Position numbers and translations under genes: made by a program
Shown here: one piece after another, positions 60,351-64,000 of the stretch
Layout: every line of letters starts with the position of its first letter
How positions within the stretch are numbered: position 1 is the first letter of the stretch
Origin: Hungatella sp. UBA3048
GTDB taxonomy: Bacteria > Bacillota > Clostridia > Lachnospirales > Lachnospiraceae
Assembly: GCA_002367105.1 (NCBI GenBank)
Contig: DFCS01000044.1
Coordinates: forward strand, 1-64,000
Reading direction: 5' to 3'
Length of the DNA stretch: 64,000 bases
Notes under the pieces: model-generated
Database searches by the model: none
What the model saw: the letters and a program-made list of their open reading frames with translations, nothing else
Told to the model about the DNA's origin: nothing

Positions 60351-60373
60351 AGAGCCATCCACTGGATGGCTCT
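60351..60373. terminator. Bidirectional terminator between hslO and csp
   Basis: AGAGCCATCC / GGATGGCTCT with a 3-base loop. A T-run follows on the minus strand (serving the cold-shock gene), and a weaker one on the plus strand. Confidence 0.8.
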
Positions 60374-60443
60374 AATCGTAATCATGTGAAACAATATAAC
60401 TTCTTCCTGTATATTGAAAAAAGGTACACTGATGAGTCAATGA

Positions 60444-60641
60444 TTATAATTTGGTAACGTTTGTAGCCTGTGGTCCTTTAGCTCCGTCTACAACATCGAA
60501 CTCTACCGCAGCGCCTTCATCTAAGGATTTGAAGCCGTCCATGCTAAGACCTGAGTAGTGAACAAATACATCGTTACCCTGTTCGTCGGAAATAAATCCG
60601 TAACCCTTTTGGTTGTTAAACCACTTAACTGTACCTTTCAT
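60444..60641 (-). CDS. csp: Cold-shock protein (CspA family)
   Basis: A 65-residue single cold-shock domain with RNP1 KGYGFI and RNP2 VFVHY, starting MKGTVKWFNNQKGYGFI. It binds single-stranded RNA and DNA and melts RNA structure. GGAGG lies 6-8 bases before the ATG, behind a leader of about 55 bases. Promoter on the minus strand at 60731-60703. Confidence 0.96.
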   Translation of the reverse strand: MKGTVKWFNNQKGYGFISDEQGNDVFVHYSGLSMDGFKSLDEGAAVEFDVVDGAKGPQATNVTKL

Positions 60642-60702
60642 TATGATACCTCCAAAATGAATAAAAAAATTGTACTGTTACAGGATATCTGTAACCTCCC
60701 TA

Positions 60703-60731
60703 AGAATAGCATAAAAAGGGAGAGGTGTCAA
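60703..60731 (-). promoter_or_regulatory. Promoter of cold-shock gene
   Basis: On the minus strand: TTGACA, 17 bases, TATTCT. Confidence 0.7.
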
Positions 60732-60856
60732 ACGTTTTCCGTGTTAAAAATCAATAAATCTTCATTAAAAAATAAAGGGGAAATAAGTAGTGAAATCGGA
60801 GAAATTTGTGGTAAAATGGGAAAAGATTCTTTTGCAAGGATAAAAAGGTGAATGCA

Positions 60857-61402
60857 ATGAAATTTATGAATTTGTGGGGGCATTTTTGCACAATCAATAT
60901 ACATAAGATCAGAGTCATGAAAAACTGTTTTCGTGTGGGTCTTATTAAGCAGGGACTGCTTCATGATTTGTCAAAATACAGTCTGGAAGAGTTTGTTCCA
61001 GGTGTTATTTATTACCAGGGGACCAGAAGCCCCAATGCTGCGGAAAGAGAGGACAAGGGTTTTTCAAGAGCCTGGCTCCACCATAAAGGCCGCAACAAGC
61101 ATCACTACGAATACTGGATCGACTTTACCACCGATATGTCGGAGGGTCTTGTTGGCCATAAGATGCCCCTAAACTATGTCATCGAAATGATGATGGACCG
61201 GATTGCAGCATCGAAAACCTATAAGGGCAAGGATTACACCGATGCATCGCCTTGGGAATATTACATGCATTCAAAAAGCTACATGGTCATTGCCCCTGAG
61301 ACAAAAAATTTGTTGGAGGAGCTTCTTTTGATGTTAAAAGACCAAGGGGAACAAAGAACATTTTCTTATATCAGACATTTATTGGAAAAAGGAGATTACT
61401 AG
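60857..61402 (+). CDS. DUF5662 family protein
   Basis: A 181-residue soluble protein matching DUF5662: FMNLWGHFCTINIHKIRVMK, GLLHDLSKYSLEEFVPGVIY, WLHHKGRNKHHYEYWIDF and MPLNYVIEMMMDRIAASKTY. The His/Asp motif HDLSKYS with later HHKxRNxHHxEYW recalls HD-type metal hydrolases, and a phosphohydrolase role is plausible but unproven. ATG 60857 (AAAAAGG upstream) is preferred over GTG 60848. It is divergent from the cold-shock gene. Confidence 0.85.
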   Translation: MKFMNLWGHFCTINIHKIRVMKNCFRVGLIKQGLLHDLSKYSLEEFVPGVIYYQGTRSPNAAEREDKGFSRAWLHHKGRNKHHYEYWIDFTTDMSEGLVGHKMPLNYVIEMMMDRIAASKTYKGKDYTDASPWEYYMHSKSYMVIAPETKNLLEELLLMLKDQGEQRTFSYIRHLLEKGDY

Positions 61403-61493
61403 CTCCCATTATATAGGGATTTTAGCGAAGAGTTCTTATTCTGTATGTGAAGGGTGTTTATAAATATTTTTGATAATAATGGGAGATGGGCAA

Positions 61494-61987
61494 ATGAATG
61501 AGGATATAAAGAATTACGTTGACCAAAACAGTGAAGAAATAACAGGACTTTTTATGTTTTGCGAAATTTGGTTATTAACCAAGTAAATGTGAAAGAAAAA
61601 CTATGGGCCAGATTACCGAGTTATTATATTGAGGATAAGTTTATAAGATTAATATATTTAAGGATCACATAAACATTGAAGCAAAATCAATATTGCAGTA
61701 TAGAAAGGAATTGAAAGAGTTCCAAATAACACCTAAGGGTATGCTGCAAATATATATCGGACAGGAGATACCAGAATCTCTTTTACAGGAGATATTTATA
61801 GAAACTTTATTGGGATAAGAATTATTAACGGCGAAGATCATTAATTGAATATGCAAAAAATAATAACGATCAGTATGAAAAAGATCGTTTGATTTTTATA
61901 CTGAAAAAAGAGAAGGCTGATTCACAAAATCACTATGTTAGAAGGTACATAATGAAGGTGATATTTATTGCTATGGCTTTGTTGTGA
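61494..61987 (+). pseudogene. Unrecognised gene broken by several frameshifts
   Basis: ATG 61494, with GGAG upstream, encodes MNEDIKNYVDQNSEEITGLF before a stop. Protein-like segments then continue in other frames: VLRNLVINQVNVKEKLWARL and PSYYIEDKFIRLIY, then NIEAKSILQYRKELKEFQIT and PKGMLQIYIGQEIPESLLQE, then RSLIEYAKNNNDQYEKDRLI and HYVRRYIMKVIFIAMALL. The segments are collinear and need at least three indels to join into about 160 residues. I recognise no family. The remainder of 61403-62105 is non-coding. Confidence 0.5.
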
Positions 61988-62105
61988 ATCTTGGGGAAAT
62001 CCGGCATAATCCTAGGATCCTATCAATGTATATTTAATAAAGAACGGTCACTATATTTTTACACTTATCATATATTGTATATAATAGTATAAGCGGAGAT
62101 TTAAG

Positions 62106-63455
62106 GTGAATTTCGCTGTAAACAAGCATCTACAAAAGTCATGCATGCAGCAAGCTCCAAATAAACAAAGGGAGCTTGAACCTGATAGAATAAGTGTACC
62201 TCTAGGTTATCAAATAGATGTATTTGCTCAGGGATTAAATGCACCTATTGGTATGGTTTTTACAGAAAACGGTGATATGTTAATTGCTGACTCCGGATTG
62301 GCTACAATGAATCCTAAAGTTATGCGTATGAGCAATGGAAATATTGATGTTGTAGCTGATGGCTTTAATGTTCCCATAACTGGTATCAATTATAAAAATG
62401 GATATATTTATGTATCGCATAAAGGCGTAGTAACTGTTCTTAGACCGGATGGTACAAGACAGGATATCATAAACGGCTTGCCAAGCAATGGAGACTTCAG
62501 CAACAACCGTGTCGAATTTGGTATTGATGAGAAAATATATTTCGGACAGGGAACAACAACGAATTCCGGTGTAGTAGGACTGGATAATAGCTGGGTTCTT
62601 GAGCATCCTCATTTACATGATTATCCAGGTTCCTATATATTTCTTAACTACACTAATTTTGAAACTAAAAATGTATTGATACCAGCCATGGGGACGGCTG
62701 TTACCGGAGCTTTTTCCCCTTTTGGAGTACCAAATATTCAACAATATCAAGTAAAAGAAGGCAGAACTTTAGCCTCTGGCAGTGTATTAAGGGCAAATAT
62801 GGATGGATCTGGAATAGAACAGGTTGCATGGGGGCTTCGTAATCCGTTTTGTTTGAAATTTGATGCATTGAAACGGCTGATCATATCAAACCAGGGAATG
62901 GATGCAAGAGGAAGCAGACCGATTGCCAATGCATTAGATGAATTGCATTTGTTAAATATAGGTGCGTGGTATGGTTGGCCAGATTACACAGGAGGAGTTC
63001 CTGTGACATTGCCCAGATTTACTCCGATCAGAGGCAGAAAACCAGAGCCATTACTTCATACCATTCCATCGGTACCTCCGACACCAATTGCTGTTTTTCC
63101 GTCTGGATCCAATATCATGGGATTTGATTTTAACGAGTCATCAGATTTTGGACTGATTGGAGATATTTACATTGCATGTTTTGGTGGAATCCAATTCGAA
63201 GAGCCTGGCGATATACGTTCAGGTGTAGGACATAGGGTATTGAAAGTTAATGTTGTTAATGGAGAAATAGCGACATTTGCTATCAACAAATCAGGATTTC
63301 CGGAAGAAAGAGGGCTGAGCAGGCCCACGGATGTTGTTTTCGGACCTGATCATTCCATGTATATATCGGATATGGCGATCGCTGATTTAGAGATGCAAAA
63401 TATTTATTTACCAAACACAGGAGTAATTTGGAGAATAAGAAAAATAGTTCAGTAG
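62106..63455 (+). CDS. Glucose/sorbosone dehydrogenase-like beta-propeller protein
   Basis: A 449-residue protein related to PQQ-dependent sugar dehydrogenases (GSDH fold): VFAQGLNAPIGMVFTENGDM, VPITGINYKNGYIYVSHKG, VRANMDGSGIEQVAWGLRNPF-type blade (seen as GSVLRANMDGSGIEQ, WGLRNPFCLKF), GWPDYTGG and HRVLKVNVVNGEI. Such enzymes are normally exported; here no signal peptide is visible (MNFAVNKHLQKSCMQQAPNK). PQQ is not made by most Clostridia, so a non-PQQ role is possible. GTG 62106 with GGAG upstream. A strong terminator follows. Confidence 0.75.
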   Translation: MNFAVNKHLQKSCMQQAPNKQRELEPDRISVPLGYQIDVFAQGLNAPIGMVFTENGDMLIADSGLATMNPKVMRMSNGNIDVVADGFNVPITGINYKNGYIYVSHKGVVTVLRPDGTRQDIINGLPSNGDFSNNRVEFGIDEKIYFGQGTTTNSGVVGLDNSWVLEHPHLHDYPGSYIFLNYTNFETKNVLIPAMGTAVTGAFSPFGVPNIQQYQVKEGRTLASGSVLRANMDGSGIEQVAWGLRNPFCLKFDALKRLIISNQGMDARGSRPIANALDELHLLNIGAWYGWPDYTGGVPVTLPRFTPIRGRKPEPLLHTIPSVPPTPIAVFPSGSNIMGFDFNESSDFGLIGDIYIACFGGIQFEEPGDIRSGVGHRVLKVNVVNGEIATFAINKSGFPEERGLSRPTDVVFGPDHSMYISDMAIADLEMQNIYLPNTGVIWRIRKIVQ

Positions 63456-63461
63456 AAATAA

Positions 63462-63494
63462 TTTAAGGGAAGTCATTTAGCTTCCCTTAAAACA
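63462..63494. terminator. Bidirectional-type terminator
   Basis: TTTAAGGGAAG / CTTCCCTTAAA, 11-bp stem with 8-base loop, between the propeller gene and the convergent gene at the right edge. Confidence 0.75.
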
Positions 63495-63591
63495 TCCAAA
63501 TGTAACACTAATAAAAACAAAAGCTCCATATATAAGACGTGCCCGGAATACATTCGGTAAAGTACCAGAAACCGGGGGAAATGATTCTGGA

Positions 63592-64000
63592 TTAACGGCA
63601 CAGGGTATCCAACAGGTGACGAACGTAGATCCGAAGCTTTTCGCCATCCTCAAAGAAGTCCGGTTCATAGGAAACATAAGTGATTTTATCCTTGAATTCC
63701 ATTTGCAGGCTGGGTGTCCACAAGGAGGAAAACTGGGGAAGATAGCAGCCAGCCCTGCGTGTGTAGCATGTCTTGGCCGTAGCTTTTATCCGGGCTTCCT
63801 TATCCACATATTCCGCCACGCTTTTGTGAATGGCCTTGTCTTCATAAATCAGATAATAGTAATTTTTATAATCAGGATAAAAGTATTTCAATTCACCCTC
63901 ATAGAGGTCAATGGTTATGGTCAGGTGTTCTCTTTCCGCATCCATGGAGACCAGAGAATTGGATTTGGAAAAACCAACAGGAACGGCAAAGCCATTTTTA
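63592..64000 (-). CDS. Unrecognised protein, C-terminal part (cut by right edge)
   Basis: The minus-strand frame is open to the last base of the window (first seen residues KNGFAVPVGFSKSNSLVSMD), so the gene starts beyond the right edge and the ATG at 63945 is probably internal. About 136 residues are seen. They are rich in Tyr and charged residues (YEGELKYFYPDYKNYYYLIY, SLQMEFKDKITYVSYEPDFF) and end HLLDTLCR. I do not recognise the family. The segment carries a repeated acidic/aromatic pattern but no catalytic motif. Confidence 0.7.
   Translation of the reverse strand, partial: KNGFAVPVGFSKSNSLVSMDAEREHLTITIDLYEGELKYFYPDYKNYYYLIYEDKAIHKSVAEYVDKEARIKATAKTCYTRRAGCYLPQFSSLWTPSLQMEFKDKITYVSYEPDFFEDGEKLRIYVRHLLDTLCR

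Noticed and set aside
1..64000. CRISPR arrays, rRNA and tRNA genes
   Set aside because: No regularly spaced short repeats and no recognisable rRNA or tRNA sequence were seen on reading through either strand.

Overview
The window looks like a chromosome segment of an anaerobic, spore-forming, low-GC Gram-positive bacterium of the Clostridia, most like Lachnospiraceae (Lacrimispora/Clostridium type). The reasons are gene content (a YIEGIA-family pair, Csp-like subtilases, DarA, CarD, an OppABCDF importer, choline-binding-type cell-wall repeats, pyrimidine nucleoside salvage), strong GGAGG ribosome-binding sites with frequent GTG/TTG starts, and consensus TTGACA/TATAAT promoters. No rRNA, tRNA, CRISPR array or intact insertion sequence was recognised. 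Species-level identity is inference.

Bases 1-16,000 form an AT-rich accessory region that reads as a decayed integration site. It holds the C-terminal end of a phage tail tape-measure gene (2-1249), a broken second copy of its 3' end (8022-8145), a phage virion-type gene in three frames (5393-5615), two fragments of tyrosine recombinase C-termini (2157-2387 and about 10855-11060), and three copies of a roughly 75-100 bp direct repeat (2067, 9222, 13352), one ending at the recombinase stop codon. Among these relics sit intact cargo genes: a Pr6Pr membrane protein, a DJ-1/PfpI protein, a soluble chemoreceptor, a CDGSH protein, UppP, an acetyltransferase, a lipoprotein, an HxlR regulator beside a truncated flavodoxin-type gene, two cell-wall-binding repeat proteins, a relic P-II protein and an L,D-transpeptidase. 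Three cargo genes share a homologous promoter block.

Bases 16,000-34,700 are core-like: AzlCD with a divergent LysR regulator, two NUDIX enzymes, a GntR/ABC operon with a clear operator, a MutS2-like protein without its Smr domain behind an attenuated leader, a membrane lipase, DarA, the cdd-pdp-deoC nucleoside salvage operon, CarD, thymidine kinase, and a PTS-nanE amino-sugar operon with an RpiR regulator.

Bases 34,700-47,900 carry the YIEGIA/capping pair directly followed by a three-subunit molybdenum hydroxylase, a Cys/Asn-rich small protein, MscL with a zinc-ribbon tail, two divergent subtilisin-like paralogues that both appear to have lost the catalytic serine and share mirrored sporulation-type promoters, a frameshifted acyl-CoA thioesterase, an acetyltransferase, and an SOS-box region with a small LexA-controlled gene.

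Bases 47,900-64,000 contain an oligopeptide importer (oppA, then oppBCDF) continuing into cutC, a DeoR regulator and a large transglutaminase-like protein, then a SEC-C protein, a methyltransferase, Hsp33, a cold-shock protein, a DUF5662 protein, a multi-frame pseudogene, a sugar-dehydrogenase-like beta-propeller and the C-terminal part of an unrecognised gene cut by the right edge. The best candidates for undescribed biology are the paired pseudo-subtilases with mirrored promoters, the SOS-controlled small protein, and the opp-cutC-DeoR-transglutaminase operon.
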